Shown here in pieces: positions 45,165 through 54,592 of a DNA stretch of 64,000 nt (the stretch's first letter is position 1; each line of letters starts with the position of its first letter). This stretch comes from Halorhabdus rudnickae. Its GTDB lineage: Archaea; Halobacteriota; Halobacteria; Halobacteriales; Haloarculaceae. The notes beneath the pieces were generated by a model that was not told where the DNA came from, did no database searches, and saw only the letters and a program-made list of their open reading frames with translations. The stretch covers positions 310,001-374,000 of the forward strand of contig NZ_CAAHFB010000001.1 in assembly GCF_900880625.1 (NCBI RefSeq), in the 5' to 3' direction. The position numbers and the translations under genes were made by a program.

Positions 45165-48100
45165 ATGACAGACGAAAAAGACCGCACGATCCTATTGATC
45201 GGCAGTGGGCCGATCAAGATCGGGCAGGCGGCCGAGTTCGACTATTCCGGGGCCCAGGCTTGTCGCGCACTCCAGGAGGAAGGTGCGCGCGTGGTCCTGG
45301 TGAACTCGAACCCGGCGACGATCATGACAGATCCGGAGATGGCCGACGAGGTCTATCTCGAACCTATCAACACCGAGGCCATCGCCGAGATCATCCGCAA
45401 GGAGGAGCCCGACGGCGTCATCGCCGGTCTTGGGGGCCAGACCGGGTTGAACGTCACCGCGGAACTCGCCGAAGAGGGTGTCCTGGAAGAACACGACGTG
45501 GAGGTCATGGGTACTCCCCTCGATACGATCTACGCGACTGAAGACCGGGACAAGTTCCGCCAGCGGATGCACAAGATCGGCCAGCCGGTTCCGCGCTCGG
45601 AAACCATCGAGAGCGTCGAGGCGGTCGAAGACGCCGTCGAGTCGGTCGGCGGCCTCCCTGTCATCATGCGGACGACCTACACGCTCGGCGGACAGGGGTC
45701 GGGCGTCATCGGCGAGATGGACGAACTGAAAGAGGCCACGCGGAAGGGGCTGAACCTCTCGCGGGACGACCGTGTGATGATCACGGAGTCCATCGACGGT
45801 TGGATCGAACTGGAGTACGAGGTGATGCGCGACGCCGACGACTCCTGTATCATCATCTGTAACATGGAAAACCTGGATCCGATGGGGATCCACACCGGCG
45901 AGTCCGTCGTCGTCACCCCCAGCCAGGTCATCCCCGACGAGGGCCACCAGGAGATGCGTGACGCCGCCCTCGAAGTCATCCGCGAACTGGAGATCCACGG
46001 CGGCTGTAACATCCAGTTCGCCTGGCGCGACGACGGGACCCCCGGCGGGGAGTACCGCGTCGTCGAGGTCAACCCCCGCGTCTCCCGGTCGTCAGCGCTG
46101 GCCTCGAAAGCGACTGGCTACCCGATCGCCCGCGTAACCGCGAAGGTCGCAATGGGCAAGCGCCTCCACGAGATCGAAAACGAGATCACGGGGGAGACGA
46201 CCGCTGCCTTCGAACCAGCGATCGACTACGTCGTCACGAAGGTACCCCGCTGGCCGATCGATAAGTTCCGCGACGTCGACTTCGATCTCGGGCCGGCGAT
46301 GAAGTCCACCGGCGAGGCGATGTCGATCGGACGGACCTTCGAGGAGTCGTTGCTCAAGGCGCTCCGGTCCAGCGAGTACGATCCCGCTGTCAACTGGGCG
46401 GACGTAGACGACGAAGAACTCGCGGACGGCTACCTCGGGACCCCGACGCCGGACCGCCCCTACGCGATGTTCGAGGCCTTCGAGCGCGGCTATTCCGTCG
46501 AGGAGGTCTCGGAACTGACAGAGATCCGCGAGTGGTACGTCCAGCGGTACAAACGGATCGCGGACGCGGCCGAGGCTGCAAGCGCGGGCGACCTCGAGGT
46601 GGCGGCCGAGGCTGGTTTCACGAACCACGAGGTCGCGACGCTCGCCAGCGGCGGTGCGTTCGACGACACTCACGCGTCCTGGCTACCGGATCGGCTACTC
46701 GACGAACGCGGCGTCGTCAGCGGGGACGGAGAAGCGACGCCCCAGACCGACGGCGGGACCGACGCCGTCACCGTCGACGACGTCGAGAGTGCCGCGCCCG
46801 CCCGGTCGTTCAAGCAGGTCGACACCTGCGCGGGCGAGTTCGAGGCCTCGACGCCGTATTACTACTCCGCACGGGAGCCTCTCTCGGGACTAGAGCGCAA
46901 CGAAGTCCAGGTCGATCCGGACGTCGAGAGCGTCGTGGTCGTCGGGGGCGGCCCGATCCGGATCGGGCAGGGTGTCGAGTTCGACTACTGTTCGGTCCAC
47001 GCCGTTCGGGCCCTCGAGGAGATCGGCATCGACGCCCACGTCGTCAACAACAACCCCGAGACAGTCTCGACGGACTACGACACCTCGGACGGCCTGTTCT
47101 TCGAACCGATCACCGCCGAGGAAGTCGCGGACGTCGTCGAGGAGACCGGGGCCGACGGGGTAATGGTCCAGTTCGGCGGCCAGACGTCCGTCGACATCGG
47201 CCATCCCCTCGAGAAGGAACTCGAGCGCCGTGGACTGGACTGTGAGATCCTCGGCACCTCGGTCGACGCGATGGACTTGGCAGAGGACCGCGACCGCTTC
47301 AACCGCCTGATGGACGAACTCGGGATCGATCAGGCCGAGGGTGGGACGGCGACCAGCGAGACTGAGGCCCTCGAACTGGCCCGCAACATCGGCTATCCTG
47401 TCCTCGTTCGGCCGTCCTACGTGCTCGGGGGTCGCGCGATGGATGTCGTCTACAACGATGAAGACCTCAAGACCTACATCGAGGAAGCTGTCCGGGTGAG
47501 CCCGGACAAGCCGATCCTCGTTGATGACTTCCTGGCGGATGCAGTGGAACTCGACGTCGATGCCGTCGCAGACGCCGCAGGCGAGGGTGGGGACGTCCTC
47601 ATCGGCGGCGTGATGGAGCACGTCGAGACCGCCGGCGTCCACTCCGGTGACTCGGCGTGTATGATCCCGCCGCGTAGCCAGGAGATCAAAGACGTGATGC
47701 CGCGTATTCGTGAAGTGGCCGAGGAAGTCGCGCGCGAACTCGACGCTGAGGGACTGCTCAACGTCCAACTCGCGGTCCGGGACGGGACAGTCTACGTCCT
47801 GGAGGCCAACCCGCGGTCCTCGCGGACAGTCCCGTTCATTTCGAAGACGACCGGCGTTCCGATCGCGAAGCTCGCGGCGAAGGTGATGGCCGGCGCGAGC
47901 CTCGACGATCTCGATGTCGCGGAACAACAGCCCGAGCAAGTGTCTATCAAGGAGGTCGTCCTGCCGTTCGATCGCTTGCCGGGCTCAGACCCGCGGCTCG
48001 GCCCGGAGATGAAGTCGACGGGTGAGGTCATGGGGACTGCCGGGAGCTTCGGCAAGGCCTACCAGAAGGCCCAGCAAGCGGTCGGAAAGGCGATCCCGCT

Positions 48101-48404
48101 CTCGGGCACGGCGATCGTCGATCTGCCAGTCCTCGGTTTCGAGGAGCACTTCGAGACGCTGGATCTCGACGACTTCGACGAGGAGTCCGAGATCGAGGCG
48201 GCCCTGCGCGATGGCGAGATCGACCTCGTGGTCTCGCGGGACCGTGACGTCCTCGAAATCTGCGTCGAGGAGACGATCACGTACTTCTCGACGATCGAGA
48301 GCGCAGAGGCCGCCCTTGAGGCCATCGAGTCGGCGGACGAGCCGTTGAACGTCCAGGACATTGCCAGCCGACCCAAGACCGCCCGGAAGTGGGGCGACGA
48401 CTGA
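45165..48404 (+). CDS. carB: Carbamoyl-phosphate synthase large subunit
   Basis: Makes carbamoyl phosphate for arginine and pyrimidine synthesis, using ammonia from the CarA subunit. 1079 residues, normal length. The two ATP-grasp halves are both complete: GSGPIKIGQAAEFDYSGAQA and GGGPIRIGQGVEFDYCSVHA begin the halves, with VVEVNPRVSRSSALASKATG and VLEANPRSSRTVPFISKTTG as metal-binding motifs. The C-terminal MGS-like allosteric domain is shortened. A haloarchaeal low-complexity insert (GDGEATPQTDGGTD) lies at the junction near residue 525. carA is not in the window. Confidence 0.97.
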   Translation: MTDEKDRTILLIGSGPIKIGQAAEFDYSGAQACRALQEEGARVVLVNSNPATIMTDPEMADEVYLEPINTEAIAEIIRKEEPDGVIAGLGGQTGLNVTAELAEEGVLEEHDVEVMGTPLDTIYATEDRDKFRQRMHKIGQPVPRSETIESVEAVEDAVESVGGLPVIMRTTYTLGGQGSGVIGEMDELKEATRKGLNLSRDDRVMITESIDGWIELEYEVMRDADDSCIIICNMENLDPMGIHTGESVVVTPSQVIPDEGHQEMRDAALEVIRELEIHGGCNIQFAWRDDGTPGGEYRVVEVNPRVSRSSALASKATGYPIARVTAKVAMGKRLHEIENEITGETTAAFEPAIDYVVTKVPRWPIDKFRDVDFDLGPAMKSTGEAMSIGRTFEESLLKALRSSEYDPAVNWADVDDEELADGYLGTPTPDRPYAMFEAFERGYSVEEVSELTEIREWYVQRYKRIADAAEAASAGDLEVAAEAGFTNHEVATLASGGAFDDTHASWLPDRLLDERGVVSGDGEATPQTDGGTDAVTVDDVESAAPARSFKQVDTCAGEFEASTPYYYSAREPLSGLERNEVQVDPDVESVVVVGGGPIRIGQGVEFDYCSVHAVRALEEIGIDAHVVNNNPETVSTDYDTSDGLFFEPITAEEVADVVEETGADGVMVQFGGQTSVDIGHPLEKELERRGLDCEILGTSVDAMDLAEDRDRFNRLMDELGIDQAEGGTATSETEALELARNIGYPVLVRPSYVLGGRAMDVVYNDEDLKTYIEEAVRVSPDKPILVDDFLADAVELDVDAVADAAGEGGDVLIGGVMEHVETAGVHSGDSACMIPPRSQEIKDVMPRIREVAEEVARELDAEGLLNVQLAVRDGTVYVLEANPRSSRTVPFISKTTGVPIAKLAAKVMAGASLDDLDVAEQQPEQVSIKEVVLPFDRLPGSDPRLGPEMKSTGEVMGTAGSFGKAYQKAQQAVGKAIPLSGTAIVDLPVLGFEEHFETLDLDDFDEESEIEAALRDGEIDLVVSRDRDVLEICVEETITYFSTIESAEAALEAIESADEPLNVQDIASRPKTARKWGDD

Positions 48405-48417
48405 GGCGAGCAGATCC

Positions 48418-48945
48418 ATGGATCGAACCGAACGTGCGCTGGCATCGTTCCTAGACGGCGACGAGGAACTCGTCGAGACCTGGACAGTCGATACGATCAA
48501 TCGCGGATTCGAACTGTCGCCACCAGGAATGGGGGACAGCGAGACGCTCGGTCTGACCGATCGACGACTCCTCTGGCTGGACGACGAACTCGAGACGGTC
48601 GATCTCGAGGTGATACGGCATGTTGACCACGAATCCGTTCGACCGCATTCGACGCCGCTGTTGCTCACAGTCGGGGCACTTGCGCTGGTTCTGGGCGCGC
48701 TGGCAACGCCAGCGCTGTGGTTGTTGGCGTCACTGTCCACGGTCGAGACCCTCGCGCCGCTGGCCGTCGGCGTCGGCCTGTTCGTCGTCACATCGGTCCT
48801 CTCACACGTTCGCGATGGCGACGTCGATGACGACGAGCACTTTCACTACCTTGAACTTCGGACGGAACGGACGACAGTGCAGATATACGCTGACCTGGAA
48901 ATCGTCGACGCGATCGGCGAGCGGATCGAATCGAAGCTATCCTGA
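48418..48945 (+). CDS. Membrane protein with PH-like domain
   Basis: 175 residues. The N-terminal part (DEELVETWTVDTINRG, ETLGLTDRRLLWLDD) and the C-terminal part (FHYLELRTERTTVQIYADLEIVDAIGERI) resemble a bacterial PH-like domain interrupted by two membrane helices (PLLLTVGALALVLGAL and LAPLAVGVGLFVVTSVLS). It begins 14 bases after carB and is probably co-transcribed. Function unknown. Confidence 0.7.
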   Translation: MDRTERALASFLDGDEELVETWTVDTINRGFELSPPGMGDSETLGLTDRRLLWLDDELETVDLEVIRHVDHESVRPHSTPLLLTVGALALVLGALATPALWLLASLSTVETLAPLAVGVGLFVVTSVLSHVRDGDVDDDEHFHYLELRTERTTVQIYADLEIVDAIGERIESKLS

Positions 48946-49023
48946 CTGATGAGGGAACCATCAGTTTCGCGTCGGTGATAGCGCAATCGGCAAACACTTT
49001 CACCCTTCGCACGTAGGCCGGGT

Positions 49024-49920
49024 ATGAGCGACGTGGACCTCTCTGCGGAAAAGTACGAGAAACACCGGCAAGCGGGCGAGATCCTCGCGGAGGTACGGGA
49101 CGAAGCGGCCGAACGCGTCGAGGTCGGGGCGAGTCATCTCGAAATTGCCGAGTGGGCCGAAGATCGCATCCGTGAACTCGGCGGGGAGCCGGCGTTTCCC
49201 GTCAACATTAGCGTCGACGAGGAAGCCGCCCACGCGACGCCGGGGATCGACGACGAGACGACCTTCGGCGAGGAGATGATCAACCTCGACATCGGCGTCA
49301 GCGTCGACGGCTGGTTGGCTGATACGGCCGTAACGATCGACCTTTCCGGACAGGACGAACTCGCCGAAGCCTCTGCTGAGGCGCTCGATGCGGCACTCGA
49401 GCTCGTCGAGGCCGGGGTCGAAACCGGCGAGATCGGTCGCGTCGTCGAAGAGACGATCGAAGGCTACGGCTTCAATCCAGTCGTCAACCTCACAGGGCAC
49501 GGTCTAGACCAGTACGAGCAACACACCGATCCGAACATTCCAAACCGGGCCGTCAGTCAAAGCGTTGTCCTAGAGGCGGGGGACGTCGTCGCCATTGAGC
49601 CGTTCGCCACGGACGGAAGCGGCAAGGTCAGGGAGGGCAGCGACGAGGAAATCTTCGCCCTCGATCGGGAGACGTCCGTCCGTGATCGCGGGGCACGACA
49701 GGCCTTAGAGCAGATCGTCGAGGAGTTCAAGACCCTCCCGTTCGCGACGCGCTGGCTGGACGTGCGTCGTCCGAGTATGGCACTCAAGCGCCTGAAGCGC
49801 GCGGATGCCATCCACGGCTATCCCGTTCTCAAAGAGGAAGCGGAGAACTACGTCAGCCAGAAGGAACACACCGTCATCGTGACCGAGGACGGGTGTGAAG
49901 TGACGACCCGGAGTCGGTAG
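49024..49920 (+). CDS. map: Methionine aminopeptidase (type II)
   Basis: Removes the initiator methionine from new proteins. 298 residues with metal ligands in INLDIGVSVDGWLADTAVTI, NLTGHGLDQYEQHTDPNIPN, VVAIEPFATDG and KEHTVIVTEDG, all at expected spacing. The insert after VREG is the type II feature. Two metal ions are coordinated by the aspartates, histidine and glutamates. A cluster of ~60-bp repeats starts directly after the stop. Confidence 0.96.
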   Translation: MSDVDLSAEKYEKHRQAGEILAEVRDEAAERVEVGASHLEIAEWAEDRIRELGGEPAFPVNISVDEEAAHATPGIDDETTFGEEMINLDIGVSVDGWLADTAVTIDLSGQDELAEASAEALDAALELVEAGVETGEIGRVVEETIEGYGFNPVVNLTGHGLDQYEQHTDPNIPNRAVSQSVVLEAGDVVAIEPFATDGSGKVREGSDEEIFALDRETSVRDRGARQALEQIVEEFKTLPFATRWLDVRRPSMALKRLKRADAIHGYPVLKEEAENYVSQKEHTVIVTEDGCEVTTRSR

Positions 49921-50150
49921 CAGCGAGGTTGAGTGACGCGAGGCCGAACGTAGTGAGGCCTCGAAAGAAGCGAGCGGGGAGCGGAGTGACTCGCGAGCAG
50001 CGAGACCGAGTGGAGCGAGGTCTCGAAAAGGCGAGCGGCGACGGGAGGAGCCGTGAGCAGCGAAACCGAACGTAGTGGGGCCTCGGAAAAGCGAACGGCG
50101 AGCGATGAGCGGAACGAACCGCGGGCAGCGGGATCGATTGACGAGAATCT
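49921..50150. repeat. Cluster of ~60-bp GAGCGA-type repeats with internal hairpins
   Basis: Three to four diverged units. For example, GAGCAGCGAGACCGAG at 49995 recurs as GAGCAGCGAAACCGAA at 50055, a 60-base period. Each unit holds an inverted repeat such as GAGGCC/GGCCTC (49940-49962) or CGAGAC/GTCTCG (50001-50025), followed by an A-rich stretch and GCGAGCGG. A related unit lies after gatA. The cluster separates the convergent map and zinc-ribbon genes. Confidence 0.8.
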
Positions 50151-50156
50151 TCGCAA

Positions 50157-50357
50157 TCACGCGTCGTTCATGCGCCGCTCCGTTCGCCGGCCACAGTTGA
50201 GACATTCGCTCACACGATAGGGTTCCCGCGAGTAGGCAGCGTTGTCCGTCTCGTCGCTTTCGGTCACCAGCGTGACCGAAACGCCGTGTGGACGCTCAGT
50301 CCCACATGACGGACAATACTCCGATAGCTGGTCGGTCAGTCCTGACATGCTCGTCAT
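50157..50357 (-). CDS. Small zinc beta-ribbon protein (DUF7835-like)
   Basis: 66 residues with two CxxC knuckles, EYCPSCGTERPHGV and SECLNCGRRTERRM, separated by about 35 residues: a classic zinc ribbon. I recall this as DUF7835, a haloarchaeal putative zinc beta-ribbon family. Start could be the first ATG (50357) or the fourth codon (50348). Role unknown. Confidence 0.8.
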   Translation of the reverse strand: MTSMSGLTDQLSEYCPSCGTERPHGVSVTLVTESDETDNAAYSREPYRVSECLNCGRRTERRMNDA

Positions 50358-50566
50358 CTACTTCGGGAGAACGGACGATCAGGCTATAAAAAGTGAGGTC
50401 CGTTTCGTTCGTTTATCGCAGTAAGTCAGTACGATATGGACTGATACCGGTAGAAGGACCTCTATTTCGTTTATCGGAGGTGTTCAGTCCGTTTCTGCGG
50501 GGAAACCGAATCGAACGGCCGAAAGATTCAAATATGGTGATTGATTCCAGACGTTCGGAACGGAAT

Positions 50567-50575
50567 ACATTAACC
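50567..50575 (+). promoter_or_regulatory. TATA box of the HIT gene
   Basis: ACATTAACC lies 22-30 bases before ATG 50597, supporting that start over the longer reading frame and a leaderless transcript. Confidence 0.5.
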
Positions 50576-50596
50576 GCCGCGGCGGCGTGTGCGAAC

Positions 50597-51136
50597 ATGG
50601 ACCAGATCTTCGCGCCGTGGCGCATCGAGTGGGTCGAGCGACCGGACAAGAACCCCAATATCGAGGACTGTGTCTTCTGTGAACTCCCCCGGGAGGACAA
50701 CGACCGCGAGAACCGGGTTGTCGCCCGCAGCGACCATGCTTACGTCCTGCTGAACAACTACCCGTACAACCCGGGCCACACGATGGTCATCCCCCACGCC
50801 CACGGTGGCGAATACGAGGCACTCGACGACGCAGCGCTGTTGGATCACGCCAGACTCAAACAGCGGACGATCGACGCCATGGACGCTGCATTCGATCCCG
50901 ACGGCTACAACGTCGGCCTGAATCTTGGTGGAACCGCGGCCGGCGGGTCGATCGACGATCACCTCCACACGCACGTCGTCCCGCGGTGGGCCGGGGACAA
51001 CAACTTCATGGCCGTCATCTCGGAGACGAAAGTTATCGTCGAGGCGCTGGAAGAGTCCTACGACCGTCTACACGAGGCCTTTGCCGATCAGGAGGGGACG
51101 ACAGTCAACGACGAGGACGATGCCGTCCAGCTATAA
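50597..51136 (+). CDS. HIT-family nucleotide hydrolase/transferase
   Basis: 179 residues. The catalytic histidine triad is DDHLHTHVVPRWAGD near residue 125, preceded by CVFCELP and the strand YVLLNNYPYNPGHTMVIPHAH. The GxNxG-like GYNVGLNLGGTAAG is complete. The closest relatives act on nucleoside phosphates such as AP4A or ADP-glucose. The exact substrate is open. Start at ATG 50597, which fits the TATA spacing. Confidence 0.92.
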   Translation: MDQIFAPWRIEWVERPDKNPNIEDCVFCELPREDNDRENRVVARSDHAYVLLNNYPYNPGHTMVIPHAHGGEYEALDDAALLDHARLKQRTIDAMDAAFDPDGYNVGLNLGGTAAGGSIDDHLHTHVVPRWAGDNNFMAVISETKVIVEALEESYDRLHEAFADQEGTTVNDEDDAVQL

Positions 51137-51167
51137 CGATAATCGACGACGAAGACGATGCCGTCCA
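51109..51167. repeat. Short direct duplication at the 3' end of the HIT gene
   Basis: The 21 bases at 51109-51129 recur at 51147-51167 with one mismatch, a 38-base offset. The first copy is coding (last codons of HIT); the second is past the stop. It looks like a small tandem duplication. Confidence 0.75.
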
Positions 51168-51224
51168 CGATAGCGAGAGTTGATAACGGAGACGAAAGGG
51201 AAACACCGGGTCGAGGCCGGCTGT

Positions 51225-52508
51225 TCAGTCTTCGAGAATAGCTGACGCGGTTTTGCGCCCATCGGCGATCCGCCCGATCAGTCCCGCGCGTGATGTGAAG
51301 GCCGAACAGATTTCGATCCCATCGGGCAGCGAGAGGTCGTCCAGTGCCTTCCAGGAGCGGTCGTACGCCGGCATCCCGGGACGGAGCACGTTCACGGAGA
51401 GGACCTCGGCTTGGGCACCGGTGATCGTCTCGAATTCCGTGGCGGCCCGACGCCCGATGACGCTTGGATCAGCATCAAGAAATGCGGGATCGCCGCCACC
51501 GACGTAGGAGGTGTAGACGCCGTCCCGGCCGAGCATGCTGGCGTTCCAGGTGCTGCCGTCCGTCCGAAACCCATCGTCGATGACGTGAAAGCCGTGGCCG
51601 GTTCCGTCAAAGTCAGAGTGGAGGTGGACGACGCCAAGCGGATTGTACGAGAACTGTTCGACGACTGCGGCGGCTTCGTCGTCGACGCCCGCGAGCAGCG
51701 CGGCCGTGGTCGGCGCCGGGGTCGTGAACACGACCGTCTCGACGGCGACCGTCTCGCGATCGGTCTCGACCAGGAATCCCTCGCCGTCCTGCCGGACGTC
51801 AGTGACCGGCGTCCCCGGGTGGATCGACTCGGCGTGAGCCTCGTACATCGCTTCCGGGAGTCGCCCGAGGCCGTCCTCGAAGGAGATGATCGGTGGCGTC
51901 TCGACACCCTCAAGCAACTTCTTCAGCATGAAGACCAGCAGGCTCCCCTCGACGCCGAAACGATCCAGCGCCTTCCCGAGCGAGTATTCGACGTACATGT
52001 CGTCGGCATCGGTGCCGTAGAGGCCGCTGTAGAGCGGTCCCGCGAAGCGGGTTGCGACTTCTTCGCCGAACTTTCGCGTGAGGAACGCTTCGACGCTCTC
52101 GTCGGGCTTTGCCCCGCCGGTGAACGGCTCCAGCAGGACGCGGGCCTTGCCGCGCCAGGAGAGGAGATCGGTCGTAATCGCGTCCCGGACGGACAACGGC
52201 ATCGGCCGGAGATCGCCGTCGTAGTAGCCGTACAGCGACTGGTCGTCGTCCCCGTAGATCAGCTCGTCCTCGAGATCGAGCGTCTCGACCAGAGACTCGA
52301 CCGGTTTCGAGAGGCGCAAACGCTGGGGGCCGTGTTCCACCACGTGACCGTCGACCGTCGTCGAGCGGACGATCCCACCGGGTTCGCTCGATGCCTCGAA
52401 TGTCTCGACATCGGCGCCCTGCGTCGCGAGGAAATGCGTCGCCGAGAGGCCGGACATCCCCGCACCGACGACGGCGACAGTCACTGTATCACCCCGGTGG
52501 GATTCCAT
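51225..52508 (-). CDS. Protoporphyrinogen oxidase-like flavoprotein (HemY type)
   Basis: 427 residues. The FAD motif is VAVVGAGMSGLSATHFLATQ with FEASSEPGGIVRS. Later come GPLYSGLYGTDADDMYVEYSLGKA and the C-terminal GIEICSAFTSRAGLIGRIADGRKTA. This resembles oxygen-dependent protoporphyrinogen/coproporphyrinogen oxidases that oxidise the porphyrin ring in haem synthesis. No hem genes are adjacent, so another oxidase role cannot be ruled out. Divergent from the CDF gene. Confidence 0.8.
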   Translation of the reverse strand: MESHRGDTVTVAVVGAGMSGLSATHFLATQGADVETFEASSEPGGIVRSTTVDGHVVEHGPQRLRLSKPVESLVETLDLEDELIYGDDDQSLYGYYDGDLRPMPLSVRDAITTDLLSWRGKARVLLEPFTGGAKPDESVEAFLTRKFGEEVATRFAGPLYSGLYGTDADDMYVEYSLGKALDRFGVEGSLLVFMLKKLLEGVETPPIISFEDGLGRLPEAMYEAHAESIHPGTPVTDVRQDGEGFLVETDRETVAVETVVFTTPAPTTAALLAGVDDEAAAVVEQFSYNPLGVVHLHSDFDGTGHGFHVIDDGFRTDGSTWNASMLGRDGVYTSYVGGGDPAFLDADPSVIGRRAATEFETITGAQAEVLSVNVLRPGMPAYDRSWKALDDLSLPDGIEICSAFTSRAGLIGRIADGRKTASAILED

Positions 52509-52663
52509 CTCGAACGAACCGGTACACGCTGGAGGAAGTGCATAGGGGAACTTCGCAGTCGTCGTATTAAGTCCCGTTGGAACGGATCGACCGTGACACG
52601 ACTGGGGGGAGCGATCCGTCTGAACACGAAATCACTTTACCGACCGCTACCAACCACGTTCCG

Positions 52664-53620
52664 ATGACACGACGGGGGACGCTCCGGCGCGTTGGTCTGT
52701 TGTTGTTCGGAGCGAACCTGCTTCTGTTCGTTCTGAAAGGTGCCGTCGCCCTCGAAACGGGGAGTTTCGCTGTCGAGTCCGAAGCGATCAACAGTCTCGC
52801 GGACTCGGTGTACTCGCTGGTGATCGTCGCGGGGCTGTACCTCACCACCCAGCCACCGGACTTCGAACATCCACACGGCCACGAACGCATCGAACCGTTC
52901 GTGTCGCTGTTCGTTGCGGTCGGTATCTTCGCCGCCGGCGCGCTCGTTATCTATCAGTCGGGAACTGCCCTGCTTTCGGGCACAGTCGATCCGGTCGAGA
53001 GCCCGACCGCCATCGCGGTGCTGCTCTTCTCCGTCGTGGGGAAACTCGCGTTGTACCGCTACTGTCTCCGAGTCGGCCAGGAGTGGCAGTCCCCGGCGCT
53101 CGTCGCGACGGCCTTGGACAACCGTAACGACGTGCTGACGGCCGGTGCCGCGCTGACTGGCGTTTTTGGCGCGTCACTGGGGTTTCCGCTGCTCGATCCT
53201 CTGGCGGCGATGGTCGTGGCTGTCGGTATCCTCCACACGGGTGTCGAAGTTGTCCGAGATAACGTCAACTATCTCGTGGGGGCGGCACCGCCCGAGGAGC
53301 TACGGGCCGAGATCGTCCAGCGGGCACTCGAGCATCCCGAAGTGAAGGGTGCCCACGAAGTGATCGCCCACTACGTCGGCCCGGAGATCGACGTCAGCCT
53401 CCACGTCGAAGTCGAGGGCGACCGGACGCTCCGTGAGGCCCACGACATCGAGACGGCAGTCGTCCGAGCCGTCGAGGATCTCGAAACAGTCGACGACGCG
53501 TTCGTCCACGTCGATCCCAGGGAACTCGGGGAGTGGAAACCCGACGAACTCGTCGATCGCTACGCCGCGACGGGCGACGCTGCCGGCTCCGACGACGAAA
53601 GTCCGACCGACGAGACGTGA
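52664..53620 (+). CDS. Cation diffusion facilitator (CDF) family transporter
   Basis: 318 residues. About five or six membrane helices precede a cytoplasmic C-terminal domain (HPEVKGAHEVIAHYVGPEIDVSLHVEVEGDRTL). The helix motifs SEAINSLADSVYSLVI and ALDNRNDVLTAGAAL correspond to the metal sites of helices 2 and 5, but with Asn/Asp where zinc exporters have His, so iron or manganese is as likely as zinc. HPHGHERIE is the loop motif. ATG 52664 has ACTTTACCG about 30 bases upstream; the longer TTG frame is not family-like. Confidence 0.88.
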   Translation: MTRRGTLRRVGLLLFGANLLLFVLKGAVALETGSFAVESEAINSLADSVYSLVIVAGLYLTTQPPDFEHPHGHERIEPFVSLFVAVGIFAAGALVIYQSGTALLSGTVDPVESPTAIAVLLFSVVGKLALYRYCLRVGQEWQSPALVATALDNRNDVLTAGAALTGVFGASLGFPLLDPLAAMVVAVGILHTGVEVVRDNVNYLVGAAPPEELRAEIVQRALEHPEVKGAHEVIAHYVGPEIDVSLHVEVEGDRTLREAHDIETAVVRAVEDLETVDDAFVHVDPRELGEWKPDELVDRYAATGDAAGSDDESPTDET

Positions 53621-53699
53621 GCGATCTTTCTTCCCTGGCATTTGATTTATTTTCTCTTTCAATCCCCCGTTTCGATTTCCTACCGATGACAATCGGCCA

Positions 53700-53712
53700 A
53701 AAGTATATTAAT
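53700..53712 (+). promoter_or_regulatory. TATA box of the SDR gene
   Basis: AAAGTATATTAAT lies 30-42 bases before ATG 53742, in an AT-rich stretch that stands out from its surroundings. GGTGG about 12 bases before the ATG may serve as a ribosome binding site on a short leader. Confidence 0.6.
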
Positions 53713-53741
53713 AATCCTCCAAAATGGTGGATTGAAGTATC

Positions 53742-54509
53742 ATGGCTTTACTCGAAAACCAGGTCGCGGTCGTCACGGGCGGATCGAGCGGCATCGGTCG
53801 GAACATCTGTGAAACCTTCGCCTCAGAAGGTGCGGCGATCGTCAACGCCGACATTCGAGAGGAACCACGGGAGGGTGGAGCGCCAACTCACGAACTACTC
53901 GAAGAGGAGTACGATGTCGACGCGACGTTCGTCGAGTGTGACGTCTCCGAAAAGGCAGATCTGGAGGCGGCCGCTGCCGCGGCCGAAGAGCTCGGCGGTC
54001 TGGACGTATGGGTAAACAATGCTGGCATCTTCCGCGGCGAAGAGTTCACGGAGGTCACTGAAGACGAATTCGATCAGCTGATGGACATCAACGTCAAGGG
54101 CGCGTACTTCGGTGCCCAAGTCGCCATCGAGCGGATGGTCGAGTCCGGCGGCGGGAGTCTGATCAACCTTTCCAGCGTGGCTGGACTGGAAGGGTCCGGG
54201 GATTTCGTCACGTACTGCTCGTCGAAGGGTGCCGTCAGGCTGATGACCTACTCGCTTGCGGACAAATACGGGCCAGAAGGCGTTCGCGTCAATGCTATCC
54301 ACCCTGGTGTGATCGACACCGAGATGGTGTCCGACGACGTGCCGATCATCGGCGGCGAGAGCGAGGAGGCGTTCCGCCAGCAGGTGCCGCTGCGACGCTT
54401 CGGAAAACCGCAAGACATCGGAAGCGCAGCGCTGTTCCTCGCCAGCGACATGAGCAGTTACGTCAACGGCGAGTCGCTGGCCGTCGACGGCGGGCAGACG
54501 AACACCTGA
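53742..54509 (+). CDS. Short-chain dehydrogenase/reductase (SDR, classical)
   Basis: 255 residues, typical classical SDR. Cofactor motif VVTGGSSGIGRNICETFA, NNAG motif WVNNAGIFRG, catalytic LINLSSVAG serine, and YCSSKGAVRL supplying Tyr and Lys. Asp after the second strand (VNADIREE) favours NAD(H). The C-terminal SYVNGESLAVDGGQTNT is the usual glucose-dehydrogenase-like end. Substrate unknown; sugars or 3-oxoacyl compounds are possible. Confidence 0.9.
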   Translation: MALLENQVAVVTGGSSGIGRNICETFASEGAAIVNADIREEPREGGAPTHELLEEEYDVDATFVECDVSEKADLEAAAAAAEELGGLDVWVNNAGIFRGEEFTEVTEDEFDQLMDINVKGAYFGAQVAIERMVESGGGSLINLSSVAGLEGSGDFVTYCSSKGAVRLMTYSLADKYGPEGVRVNAIHPGVIDTEMVSDDVPIIGGESEEAFRQQVPLRRFGKPQDIGSAALFLASDMSSYVNGESLAVDGGQTNT

Positions 54510-54592
54510 GGAGTCTGACGCCGAAGAACGTCAGCCACACACTATCGGATCGAATCGGCGCGTTTTTTAGGCCCCACTTGGCACGGGCACAC

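Noticed and set aside
46890-47939. 349-codon minus-strand ORF inside carB
   Set aside because: Antisense shadow caused by high GC at third positions; carB is intact.
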